Below, piece after piece: positions 1 to 10,439 of a stretch of DNA of 64,000 bases. The stretch is from Tubiluchus corallicola (taxonomy: Eukaryota > Priapulida > Priapulimorpha > Priapulimorphida > Tubiluchidae): contig JAQGDQ010002366.1 of assembly GCA_030141605.1 (NCBI GenBank), forward strand, positions 989,079 to 1,053,078, in the 5' to 3' direction. Position numbers and translations under genes: made by a program. The notes beneath the pieces are model-generated. The model searched no databases, was not told where the DNA came from, and saw nothing but the letters and a program-made list of their open reading frames with translations. Positions within the stretch are counted from its first letter, which is position 1. The number at the start of each line of letters is the position of its first letter.

Positions 1-1139
1 TTATAACTGAGACTTTAATGGATCTCCTCTGTAAGGAAATGACTATTGATGAAATATTGTAAGTTGACCTGAATGCTTAACATATGGCGAACTGATTCAA
101 TTATGATTAAATTTTATCTACTCCGTGCAAAAGCATTTCTCCATTATCTTTCAAAGTACTTTTACCTTACTGTAAGAGAGAAAGTTGACAATAAATGATC
201 AATGATAAGCTTAGGCCTAGGGCGAGGTTTAATTTAGTTATAATCGTTTTATTTAACATAAGATATAACGTGTGCAAAAGATATAAAAAAACTATTATTG
301 GCTAATTATGAAAATTATTAAAGGTTTCATTTCGCTTCTCTCTCTCATTTCATAGGAGCTATGTCAGTTAGCTTTTGATCAAACTGTTTTCTTTTTTTCA
401 CATTTTTAAACACTTTGATTTATGGATTCTGTCAGCTGGACATCTCTATATAGGAGTACGACTTGTTAGCAACGATGCCGTAAAATAATATTCTCTTATC
501 TGAAATTCTGTTAACTTATATCTCAGGTAAATGTTTACTTTATATTTTTCTTTGAATTGGTTATTGAACCAGTGTACACTTATATAAATTACATGATGAA
601 ATTGTTTTTCAATCGAAAATATAATTAATACTAAACTCCTATGCTACATTACCATATCTATTTATTTGCCCTTTTATTTTTGTATTGTTTTTGTTGTTGT
701 ATACATCAGTGGTTTGCATTTTTTGCATAATATTAAATATTTCGCAACATATGATTTTGATTTGCATGTAAATGGTAATGATGATATTCTTGGATTTTTA
801 TAATTATAATATTAGCTTAACACTATTGCATTTATATTTTGTTACGATTTTGTATGAATTTTTGTTTTACGCACTTTTAATACGTTCATAAGATGCATGT
901 TTTCTTGTTATTGAGTATACCGAGTTATTACTAGAACTCCTCAAATTCGAGTTACATGCAAATTATGCTATTTTTAGCATGCTAGTACAATTTATTTCTT
1001 TTTTTGCTCATTTAGAATGTGAAATTTCGTTTTTGGCGTTTTTCTTTTATGTTATATAGATATAAACAAGTGCACAATTCAATATTTCATTATTTTTGAT
1101 TAGTTATCGTCTGCACTACATGCAAAATATTTATAACAG
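1..1139. other. Intergenic, AT-rich, no gene seen
   Basis: No open frame with recognisable protein content and no RNA gene is visible on either strand. The stretch is poly-A/T rich with no clear repeat boundaries. It could hold distal 3'UTR or regulatory DNA, but nothing in the sequence shows that. Confidence 0.6.
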
Positions 1140-1280
1140 AACTGAGTTGGGGTGGCTGATACGATAACGCACGTTCTTCGCCACCCCTTCCCATTTGATT
1201 GGCTATTATAATTATGCCACTAAGCTTTAATCGATGTTGTATGTGGGAAAAACAATAAATGATTTGATTTGATTTGGATC
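1140..1280 (+). mobile_element. 3' end of a LINE-like retrotransposon (tail only)
   Basis: A GC-richer block (GGGGTGGCTGATACG at its start) ends in AATAAA followed by a short run of TGATT units (about 1253-1277). CR1/L2-type LINEs typically end in a short tandem tail of this kind, and the intronic LINE at 23.7-25.2 kb also ends in a pentamer tail. No reverse transcriptase sequence lies upstream, so this would be a heavily 5'-truncated copy. The identification rests on tail structure only. Confidence 0.45.
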
Positions 1281-1805
1281 AATGGTTTTAGTGTTGGGAA
1301 TGGCTTCATTCAGCCGCCTTCAGAATTGGCCAGATATATAACAATATGTCTCCTAACCCTCCTCACAATACATCAAAGGCACTGGGCACCCTATAGTTAA
1401 AAGCAAAATTACAACAGATATCAACACAGCCTAGCCGTGTCATGATAACCCACATACTAGCATGTGAACACACATTGGCAATTGCCAACCATCCCCTAAT
1501 TATGATTAAATGATAAAATGTTACTAACTGCCAGCATAACTGGTCATAGAAAATGAAATACTACCAGTGGTCAGTTGCATTCAAGCTACACAGTTGCCTA
1601 TTTAGACAGTTTACACTCTTATGCCAGGAAACGTTGTGACACTCATCATTACAATTTGCCGAAAATCAGGACCATCATTGTATCCACAACCTGAAACTAC
1701 AGCACTAGCAGTGAAGTTTTACGTCTTCCTTATATGCAAGGAAGTATTGAACAATTAGTCAAGATGCCTACATCAGCTCTGACTAATACTCTGTGGTTCT
1801 TGTGC

Positions 1806-2108
1806 CAGGGCCGAATTATCCTATATGCTGGTATATCGGACTCCAAGCTTTGGTAGAATTTGGTAAAAAATCTGTTTATTCACTACAGCTGTGCTGAAAT
1901 TGTGTGCTAATTTGGTTTTCAAGAAATAGTAAAATGTCGTGTTTCTCAGAGATTAGTTTTATTGACAAACTGATGTTTACTTCATTGCAATAAATTTACT
2001 TCAAACTATGAAAAATGTTGCAAGTTAAATGGTCTCCCCACCCAAAGAGGCTTCATAGTTTCATTAGCTTAAGCCCCAAGGGCCCCAATAGTTCATAATC
2101 CGGCCCTG
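1806..2108. mobile_element. Non-autonomous hAT-like MITE
   Basis: The ends are inverted repeats: CAGGGCCGAATTAT at 1806 and its near-perfect reverse complement ATAATCCGGCCCTG ending at 2108 (one mismatch). CAGGG-type termini are characteristic of hAT transposons. The 303-bp interior has no transposase frame. The flanking 8-mers (tcttgtgc and gttatcat) do not match, so no target-site duplication is preserved and exact ends are uncertain. Confidence 0.55.
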
Positions 2109-2888
2109 GTTATCATTCAATATAAAGTTGATTGTTGTGCGAGTTGCCTTTTGTCGTGCTGATACTCATTTCTAATATTATAGCAAAAGGGATATCAAAT
2201 CTTGCTGAAACATACAGAACCAGAACCACTGCATGTGAGCTGCTTGCTTACATGTACACACATGGAGGACATCAAATTTTGATGCTCTTGATAGTTAAAG
2301 ACATTAAAAGAGAAAAATGTTATAGTTCATAACATTGCAAATGCATCAATGGTTAAACTACGACTTCATCTCATACAACAGTTGCATTTTTCTGATTCTT
2401 TTAATGTGAATGTTTCATTAGTTGTTCTGTCTCAAGATCGCATAAAAACATTAAAGTCGCAAAATGTATGCTCATGTATCATTTTAATATACAGCTAACA
2501 ATTTACAAGTGCCCACAAATATATCAGTCACACTAATGACAGATAATGCTATTAAGAAATAACATTCATATAACAAATTTCATAGAACAGAATTAATCAT
2601 TTAGATTTTAGAATGTTACAATAATGAGCCCAATATAACTTTTACAGTGAGGCTGTATAATTGCACATGAATGTGATTATGCTATTAAGACAAGCACATT
2701 AATTCGCTGTTGTGAACCAAAATTTACAGTCCATATCCAGCAAATTATTATTATGACTTTCGAAAAATCTGGTACCAATATGTACAAGATGTTTTTGTAC
2801 CCTTTTACCACTAATTAATCATTATTTACAAAAAGAAATGAATACTTCTCAAAATCAAATTTAGACAAAATATAAATTATTTCATTTA
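2109..2888 (-). other. Probable XBP1 3'UTR and downstream flank
   Basis: This AT-rich stretch lies directly downstream of the XBP1 stop codon on the minus strand. There is no supported gene; the open frame at 2132-2332 on the plus strand resembles nothing I recognise and has no splice context. The poly(A) site cannot be fixed by eye. Confidence 0.4.
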
Positions 2889-5800
2889 CTACATAAGATC
2901 CGGGAACAAGTCTGAAAAAGACTCTTGCCAAGCTTCTTCATCAGTAGCTGGGGATGCTGCACTTACAGGTGAGCCAAGATCACTTTCACCTGTGCTATAC
3001 CCAGATTCCGAAGACGTGTTGGGCGACTTGCCATGTATTCCAGGCGTGTTTAAAGGTGAACACGAAGACAACATATTATCCCATATGCTGGGATTGTAGT
3101 GCGTATTAACCTTTAATGGAGTGTTAATATCGGTTGATAGTTCACTACGAATTCCTTCAATACCGGTACAGGATACATTAGAAAATCCACCAGATTGCAG
3201 AAAAGAATCAAACTCACTAAGATCAAGATCCATTAATTCTGAAAAATCATCAGTTGATGGCAAAGTATTGCCAAGTTCTGTGTATTCTGTAAGAGAATTT
3301 CCTCTATAAAGTACATCGACTTCTGAAGAAGTGTCTTTGTTAGCACTATAATTATCATTAGTGCAACTGATATCCTGATCGACAATGGAAACACTTTCCG
3401 CTTCTGTTTTTACTTCTTCTTCATGATCAATTGAAGTGAGCTCATCGGCATTTTCAGCCTTGTAGTAAATGTGGTCGAATCTTATGAATTCATTGATGGC
3501 GTCCACATTCTTTGGTGTGCTCCCCACCATTTTATGATTGGATTTAAAACGCTTGTCTTCAACTTTGGCATTCTGAAATAAAAATGATTTATAAATATCT
3601 TGCTAAATTGAAACACTCAACGTAACAGTAAAAGTAGAATCTTAAAATCCAGATACAAAAACTTTGCCGTCACGCACACTTCTACATGTGTATTTGTGCA
3701 CAAGAAATTTATTAAAAATAGCTAAGACAACAGCTGACATTCAACAAGTCCTTCAGTTTTCTTAAAAATTTAAACAGCCTGACTCCTGACAAATTTAAAC
3801 TGATCATACAGTATGTCAAAAATGAACGCAATACGGATTTTACAAATATATCTTTTACAGTTTTAAGAGATAAAATCGCCAACAAACCTGCTCTGACTGT
3901 TCAACTTCATCATCCGTTTCAGACGAAAGTCCGTCAACGATGAAGGATAAGAGATCTCGCTCAGTACAATCAGGAACAGAAACGTTACTGAAAATGCCAT
4001 CCAATGAGAGACTGCACGAGCCTGCTCCTGCTGCAGAGGAAGCATTTTGAATACTGCGGATTCAACTGACTCGTCCTTTCTCTCACTGGGGACATCATCT
4101 ACACCCAAACGCTTCTTCAGTATTGCGTTTTCACCACGCAGCAACTTAACTTCGTCTGTAAGTGCTTTGTTGTCAGACTGTAATGATCGATTCTGTAAAA
4201 ATAAATTAAAGAGAGTTTATAGATAAAAGAAAAAACCTAAAAATTGCAAAAAATACAGTAAACTATATATAACTCCAACTGGTATAACAGAATTCTTGCG
4301 CATCTCGAACAGATACTCGTGGAACAAATTTTTTTCCTTTAACAAGCAACTCGAAATCTCTAACTGAAACCGAAATCCCGGTCCAATTCTTAAGAATCTG
4401 ATTGAAATTGCCTCGCTTATCTCGAACAGCCTCCCAAGCAAGAAGTCCTACGCAAAAGTGTGCACCACATTATGCTAGTTTCAGCAAAAATGCTAAAATT
4501 TCTTGTATTACCTTAGCAGAGCATTGCAAACACCACGGCTCAACGAACGTGGTTTAATGTAGATCACAATATTGTTATTGCAAAATTGTTAAAACCATGC
4601 TACTCAGACTACAATAAAGGTGGGTCAGTCATTTTATTTTTGGTTTGTGTTAGGTATTTGATTAAAGGCTTAGTTTGTCACTTTCGCAGGCTGTAGTGTT
4701 ACTAGTGTATTGTCCGACACTGATGAATGACTCAGTCTTGTTTTCTTACGAACATCGTCTTACTCGTACTTTCGCATAACTCAAACAAATTTTCCGGTCC
4801 CGAGGTGTTTAAGTTAAACGTAGCTTACTGTAGTGATCAGTTTAGCTCTTTTAAATTCAACTTTTGTGATGTTTTGACCAATTTACTCCGAGTCAATTGT
4901 CAGATGTGATAATGTCATAACGAAAAAATCAGCTAATTAGTACAAAATTTGAAACACAGATAAATGAATTATCCACCTGTTTTTCCAGTTGCACAATGGC
5001 AGTCTCCAGCATTTCCATCCTGGCCTTTTTACGGTCTCTAGCTGTCTGAGCAGCTTCCCTATTCTTCATTTTCCTAAAATTAAAATTGCAAAATTAAGAC
5101 ATATGCATTGATACTTGGGCATGCACCAATAATGATATGATGCTGATTGGCTGGTTAGTCATTACCCGTATAACAGTGTATTACCACCAAGATATGTAAG
5201 CTTAGACAACAAAACTAGAAAAAACTTTTAAACTCATCCAATACAGACTTGTCCCATTTGAAAATAGTTTAAGCTTGCTTTTGTAAGATAGCCCAGGTTA
5301 GCTGTTGGCTAAGTTTAGCTGTGACTAAATGACCACTTGGTTGACTCACTATCTTTTCTCCGGTTACTCCAAAAAAATCAAAATCAAATCAAAGAAATTA
5401 CAATATTTTGATTACGTGTTTTATTAAGTTAACATCACTTGCTGCATAATTTCAGTTCATTCAAAATTTTAAAAACTTCACTAATTTAAAAAGCATCAAA
5501 ATTCCAATATAGAGTAATTTGCTGACAAAAATTTTAAATATTTCAGGGCCATCTCAGTGTACTGACAACATGTACAGCCTGCTTTCTAGTTTCCATTAAG
5601 TGTAAATTGTACAACTGCGTAGATTAAATTTAAATCATTAATAAGAAATACATAGTAAAATTCAAATGCAACCAGGAACACTCTAAAATCCGACCGGAAA
5701 TAGTAAAAACATCTAAGTGCAAATGCAAGTAATGAGACTCAACCGACAGGATTAAATTCCCAGTCTTTCATAGACCAACTAGTACACGGGTTAGACAAGG

Positions 5801-7513
5801 AACTAAAAGCAAAACATACTACATTGCACAATGCAGACACTGTGAGGTCATAGCTGTGACAGGTCTTATAGCCAAAATAAACGTAGATACAAAAACTCAA
5901 GATACAAATGAGTATATTTTATATTTTACTTTATAATTATATTTTAAAAATATCTGCTTGGAATGTAAAGAGTCTAGATTCGAAAAATTAGGGAGCATGA
6001 ATTTTGCTTATTTGAGGATTTAGTGGTTTCAGCGGTTTCACATCAGCCTTTGTTCCAGTCTGGAAGGCACTTATTTCAAAGTGCAAGCCTAATTTAGACT
6101 TGTAATGCTGTCTTCTTTTTTATATCTCAAAATCAGTTCCCAACAACTTTCTTACTTTTAGAGCTTGGTTAATTCTGACATTTACTTCCTTCAATTTATC
6201 TGTATTATCAACATATAAATCATCAATTGCAGCATTACTTGCACCCATTCTTTCATTCAGTTTTTCACATGTTAAAAAATGTTCTGCAGTGTCTTCGCTG
6301 TTTCCACATAACAAGTATTTGACATCCCCTTTAAACTTATTTATATAATTTGCTTTAACGCTGACCAACTCTGAATTTTCTGCACATTCTACAACATATT
6401 TAATTGGTTTGCCCAACTGTTCTACTCTATTACTTAAAAATTACAGCTTTGTTTTGCTTCTAATTTTTAACACACTTTCGATATCTAAATACTGGTTTAT
6501 TGCACATTTAACCAGTGCAATACTTTTTAGCATGAAATGAGCATCTCTGTCTTCATCAGAACTCACTAATGCTCTTAACCACATTAATTTTCTGTAATGA
6601 ATCCTTTGTTCAAGCGCCAAATTCCAAGTATTAACAATAAGCCCCAATAATTAATACTAATTCTTTGATTTACACATAGTAAATCTTTTGGCCACTTTCT
6701 ACTTGCTTCCACTGAGTTTTGTTTAATTCAGCCCATATTTCTTTGTTAAACAGACTGACGCATATAGCAGTACTTGTATTTTAATGTATTCTGACCCAAC
6801 CTCACTTGAACTACTCCAGTTCATTAATTCTCTTTTCAGGTACTCAATTTTTTCACTCCTTTTTTCAGTACTCATTCCATGTCCACCATTTTCAGTTATA
6901 TAATCACCCAGATATTTATAGTGACTCACCCTTTTCACGTCACCATTTGTTACTGAAAAGTTTACAACCTCACTCTAAATTTCGTTTTTTAGACAGTCTC
7001 ACAGTCTGTATCATTGTGATTTCTCTGTACTAAATGCTATCTTTTTCATCTTATCCATCAATCTACAATTATTGACAAACTGATTTACCACTCCCTCACT
7101 TCCAAATCCTAGAATCCACGGTTTGTAAATTTAATTAACAAAGATAACAAAAATTTTAGGCTGCATAAGTTTATTCAGGAATTAATTATAAAACCAGGCT
7201 AGAATTGCGAAATTGTGATAATTTGCTCTATAATCAATTTCAGTTTTCACGACAAATATATCTTCGTTATTTAAATTTGTGAAATTAAAAAATACCTTCG
7301 TAGCAATTTCTCGTTTGGTGACAAACCACTCAAACGCTGCCGCTTACGAGGAACTGATGCAACTGACTCCGGTATTAAAGAAGCTAACATATTGCCGTCT
7401 TTCTTATGATCTTCAGCTTCGTCGTCTGATTCTAGATCCCAACAATGTTTCCTCAATACTGTAACTCGGCTACTGTGTTTGGATGAAGTTGTAAGCACAG
7501 AAACCTGCGCCAT
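2889..7513 (-). CDS. XBP1: XBP1, bZIP transcription factor of the unfolded protein response (spliced form, XBP1s)
   Basis: Four exons on the minus strand: 7296-7513, 4977-5073, 3888-4192, 2889-3572. With the 23-nt IRE1 intron (4031-4053) also removed, the phases join into 427 codons (426 aa). The basic region and leucine zipper begin at about residue 73 (RRKMKNREAAQTARDRKKAR, split over exons 1-2) with Leu/Met/Ile heptads through exon 3. The spliced C-terminal domain has the conserved block INEFIRFDHIYYK, an acidic Ser-rich activation region and a WQESFSDLFPDLM end resembling the vertebrate XBP1 C-terminus. XBP1s activates ER chaperone, lipid and ERAD genes in the nucleus after IRE1 splices the mRNA. 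The ATG at 7513 is the first in exon 1; the 5'UTR is not defined. Intron 1 (2.2 kb) carries a LINE remnant. Family assignment is secure from the bZIP, the IRE1 site and the C-terminus together. Confidence 0.96.
3482..7513 (-). CDS. XBP1: XBP1u, unspliced-frame product of the same gene
   Basis: If the 23-nt IRE1 intron stays in, exons 7296-7513, 4977-5073 and 3888-4192 read in the original frame and continue into the last exon to a TAA at 3482-3484 (237 codons, 236 aa). After the zipper the frame encodes a hydrophobic stretch at about residues 169-182 (WMAFSVTFLFLIVL), matching the position of the membrane-recruiting HR2 segment of vertebrate XBP1u. It ends in WWGAHQRMWTPSMNS, which aligns with the vertebrate XBP1u arrest peptide (W-G-x-H-Q-x-x-W-x-P-x-M-N). 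In vertebrates these two elements bring the paused ribosome-mRNA complex to IRE1 at the ER membrane. The same last-exon bases encode the conserved XBP1s frame, so both frames are constrained. The function here is inferred from that similarity. Confidence 0.85.
4024..4065 (-). promoter_or_regulatory. IRE1 double-hairpin and 23-nt unconventional intron of XBP1
   Basis: Two hairpins each present a CNGCAGN seven-base loop. The 5' hairpin is UUGAAU-CCGCAGU-AUUCAA (minus strand 4065-4047), a perfect 6-bp stem. The 3' hairpin has loop CUGCAGC (4036-4030) on a stem of GCUUCCU with AGGAGC (one bulged U). IRE1 cleaves after the third loop G, so cuts fall after 4054 and after 4031 and release 4031-4053, which is 23 nt; the vertebrate intron is 26 nt. 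Both are 2 modulo 3, so removal makes the same frame switch. The downstream exon joins in phase 0 only in the spliced frame, which confirms the site independently. Confidence 0.95.
6120..7080 (-). mobile_element. Decayed LINE fragment in XBP1 intron 1
   Basis: On the minus strand, broken frames read in order: a motif like KYLGDYITENGG (about 6870-6940), then a segment with an LL-C-G-NSEDTAEHFLTCE pattern (about 6290-6350) ending at 6120. The first resembles the post-reverse-transcriptase region of non-LTR elements and the second their C-terminal Cys-His segment (C..C...EH...C). Stops and frameshifts separate the pieces, so the copy is dead. It lies in the same orientation as XBP1. The clade is not determined. 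Confidence 0.65.
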
Positions 7514-7860
7514 TGTGAAGAATAATCTTCTGTCTATATCCTATAACTCCATTATTGAACGTTAGTTAAGAATCTTCCACCTTCTTTTAGATCACCAAAT
7601 CGAAATAACTCTACATCCTGAAGAAACAAACCTATTCTACATACTAAAATGATTGTTGACAAAATGATGAATGATGCAATACGGAAATTAACTCGTGTTG
7701 CATTTTGATTGGTTAGTCAAATCCGGATAAGTAGATAAGAAACCACTAGTGATTGGTTAAACGAGAGTGACGTCGCATACCGATGCGTGTCGTGACCGAT
7801 TTGCTGTTTCTACACTCGGCTGAGTAAGGCGACTGATTAGTTGCACGGTCTGCACTGATC
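7514..7860 (-). promoter_or_regulatory. XBP1 upstream region with CRE/UPRE-like site
   Basis: Upstream of the XBP1 start there are two CCAAT boxes on the minus strand (ATTGG on plus, near 7709 and 7752) and a TGACGTCG at 7768-7775, followed by GCATACCGATGC (a small palindrome) and CGTGACC. TGACGT-core elements bind ATF6/XBP1-class bZIP factors, and XBP1 is known to be UPR-inducible in animals. No TATA box is evident. Regulatory use is inferred from motif content alone. Confidence 0.45.
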
Positions 7861-8123
7861 AGTGTTTGCGCATACCCGTCTTCCAAATGGCAAGCGTTCA
7901 CATAATTTAAGTGCAAGATGCAACAAACTAATTCACTTTTTTGCAGTAAATGTTAATCACTTCACAATAAAATTGTTTGACGCTGGTTCAAATTTGAACT
8001 TATTGAATTTCCTCTCTATGGCGATTCACAGTAGCTATACTAATATCTCAATCAGGCTCCTGTATATCCACATCATAAAGGAGCCAACCAAAAAGAACAC
8101 TGTATCCTGTCAAGATGTTGTTC

Positions 8124-8400
8124 TTACGCCTCTACAATGACCCCTTTAATTTCGCTAAATTTTATCACATGTCTGATCCAAGCATTGACTCTTACTAATG
8201 TGCTTGCATTCACTGGAACATAGATCTTCTTTATTTTCTGCATGATTTCCAAATAATTTTTTACTACCTCACATTTCAACAGATGTTCCGTCATAGCATA
8301 CTCCTTGACACACAATGGACACATCAAATCATCCTTACATTTATTTTTATAATTACACTTTACCTCTATGTTGTGGAGATCGCTGGCATCTATTACAACT
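8124..8400 (-). mobile_element. LINE C-terminal remnant
   Basis: The minus-strand frame ending at 8124 contains MCPLCVKEYAMTEHLLKCE, a Cys-Cys-His-Cys pattern of the kind found near the C-terminus of LINE ORF2 proteins, followed by a short helical tail with VNAWIRHVI. The intronic fragment at 6120-6416 has the same layout (C..C, EH-L-CE, then VN.RI), so both probably derive from one family. No reverse transcriptase core remains. Confidence 0.55.
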
Positions 8401-8415
8401 AAATGGAACATTGTA

Positions 8416-8500
8416 GAATGTTCTGTTAGGATAATCGTCTTACCGTGTAGAATGTTCTGGAAAGAAACTTCTAGAAGCTTCTCAGGCACACTATATAAGG
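8416..8500 (+). promoter_or_regulatory. Heat-shock-element cluster plus TATA box
   Basis: Heat-shock units (GAA/TTC every 5 bp) occur at 8416-8423 (GAAtgTTC), 8450-8462 (GAA-TTC-GAA) and 8464-8481 (GAA-TTC-GAA-TTC). A TATA box, CTATATAAGG, follows at 8491-8500, so transcription would start near 8520-8530 on the plus strand. AATAAA follows at about 8652. The 14-base block TGTAGAATGTTCTG is directly repeated at 8412 and 8446. The arrangement resembles hsp70-type promoters or the U3 of an LTR. I find no downstream gene, and the window does not show what is transcribed. Confidence 0.6.
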
Positions 8501-8659
8501 CGAAGCAGGCCGCTGATAGATTCACACGGACGCCACTTACACATTCTCTTGTATACTTGCATTTTCAGATACACTCAAACGTTTTCCAGATTTTCACGTT
8601 TAGTGTAATCATTTCTTGTTCCTTCATACTTTTGTGTTGTAGAATTCGGGCTTAATAAA

Positions 8660-9945
8660 TTAATTTAATTTGATGAAGTGTTTTCTGATTTTCTCTATGA
8701 GCCTTCCGAGAGAAACAAAACACAACACTCTCATGTTTAATTTCCATTTTGTAATTTCATAATTTATACTGTTTTTTCATCACACTCCATTGCATAATTT
8801 GTTGCATGATCCCAATTTTCAACACTATGTTTCATAAATCTCAGTTTTGTCATATTGTCACATCATGTCAAATAATAGCTGACTTTTTCAATTTTTTCTT
8901 TCTTAATATACCTATTAGATATACATTCGTCACAATACACACCATTTCTTGTGATTTTTCACTACTAAATGTAAACTTCTTGATTTCGACCGTCATTCTG
9001 CAATTTTTTGTCACATATGCTATACCATCATTCTGCTACAGCTGAATATCCCTTCGATAGTTTGATGCACACCTGTGTTAATTAAGCAAATTTTATTTTG
9101 CTCAATTCCAGAAGTGCTGCTGATGAACCCCTATCATGCTGCAAGAGATTGACATGACAGAGCATTCATTTGCCTGTAAGTGCTTGTCTCATTTAAAATA
9201 TTGAGGAGTTAATGCTGGAAGCAGGAAAATCTTCTCATGGTCGTCATCCAAATAGCTTAATTTATATTGCATTATTATGACAATTAATTGCACATTTGAT
9301 TTAGTTTTGTCAGTTCATCTTGAAAAATTACAGCAAGGAATCTCACCGTGTTTATCGCAATTGCTGTACGATATCAATCGCGCCTACGAGTGCACCTGAT
9401 ATGTTGTCATTTGCACAGTCACTGTAGCTACCATCACTGCACCCAGATATCCACATTACTTTAAAAAAACCCAAACATTTACATAGTTTTTCACTTGCAG
9501 ACTGCAGTTACTGTTGGGGAATTTGTAAAAAAATCCGAAATAAATAATAATTATGGCATTTGCTTGGTCTACGGCTTTTAGACATCAGAAACTCCTTGAG
9601 TTTGCAAAAAAGCAGTTTAAATGCACTCATCTTTAAGAACAGCGAGGATGCAACTAAATGTATAATGCTAAACAACACGGTATCCTGATTGCAAGCATTC
9701 CCCCAACCAAAGATCTAAATGCACTGCATTTAAATCTATGCCCCTAACAAAGACTTTCGATTGAAGTATGTTTGTAATTGAGGGTGGTACCTGCGGTCGT
9801 GCGCATTTAAATCTGTTCCCACAACAGACACTAGTGATTGGCGCTTGCACGTTATCGAGCATAATGCAACGGTATTCTGGTTTCCCATGTTGAAGCCACA
9901 AGTGTTTGTATATCAAATCATCAGGATCCATGCTGGGATCTCCCT
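8660..9945. other. Intergenic, no gene supported
   Basis: Only short frames occur. A minus-strand 87-codon frame at 9668-9931 matches no family I know; it overlaps weakly repeated text (ATTTAAATCT at about 9728 and 9805, each followed by a similar ~25-base block), which suggests old repeat DNA rather than a gene. Confidence 0.5.
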
Positions 9946-9949
9946 AATT

Positions 9950-10260
9950 TGATGGACTTAGTGAACGTTTTTTTGGACGCGATGGACGTAATTTTGAGCG
10001 TCCATTCACTAAACTGATGGACGTCCGTTTACTATTTCTATGGGTTCGTTGGACGTAATTTTGGACTCAATGGACGTATGTTGAAAACCCGTCTGCTAAA
10101 CTGATGGACCAACATAATCTTGGACATAACTTCGAGCATCTACATGTGGGGTAGATTGTATTTGAATGTGGTGGACGTAATGTAGAGCGTCCATTCACAA
10201 AATAGTTTAAAGTAAATTAATGGACCTACGTAATTGTTGACGTGGTGGAATAAACGTTTA
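9950..10260. repeat. Degenerate short repeat (TGGACGTAAT units)
   Basis: Variants of TGGACGTAAT...GCGTCCATTCA(C)...CTGATGGAC recur at about 9983, 10038/10071 and 10168. Within a unit TGGACG and CGTCCA form small inverted repeats. It does not look like coding DNA or a known element end. The unit boundaries are blurred by divergence. Confidence 0.5.
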
Positions 10261-10439
10261 TCGCGCGGGTGGACATTAGTTTAAACGTTGTTACCACAAC
10301 GGTCGTATAACAAGACAGTTATCTTCACATAAATAATAGGCAATTCATTTTGCTCTTCGTGGATGGATATTTACAAAAAACGTGCTCTATCCCCAATAAT
10401 ACTTCAAAGATATTTATATAGGTGACCTTTAGTGCATAA

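Noticed and set aside
4217-4441. 74-codon minus-strand open frame in the XBP1 intron
   Set aside because: It lies entirely between two phase-compatible XBP1 exons and has no similarity to the family.
7862-8140. 92-codon plus-strand open frame beside the XBP1 promoter
   Set aside because: No recognisable motif, no splice context and ordinary AT-rich composition; probably chance.
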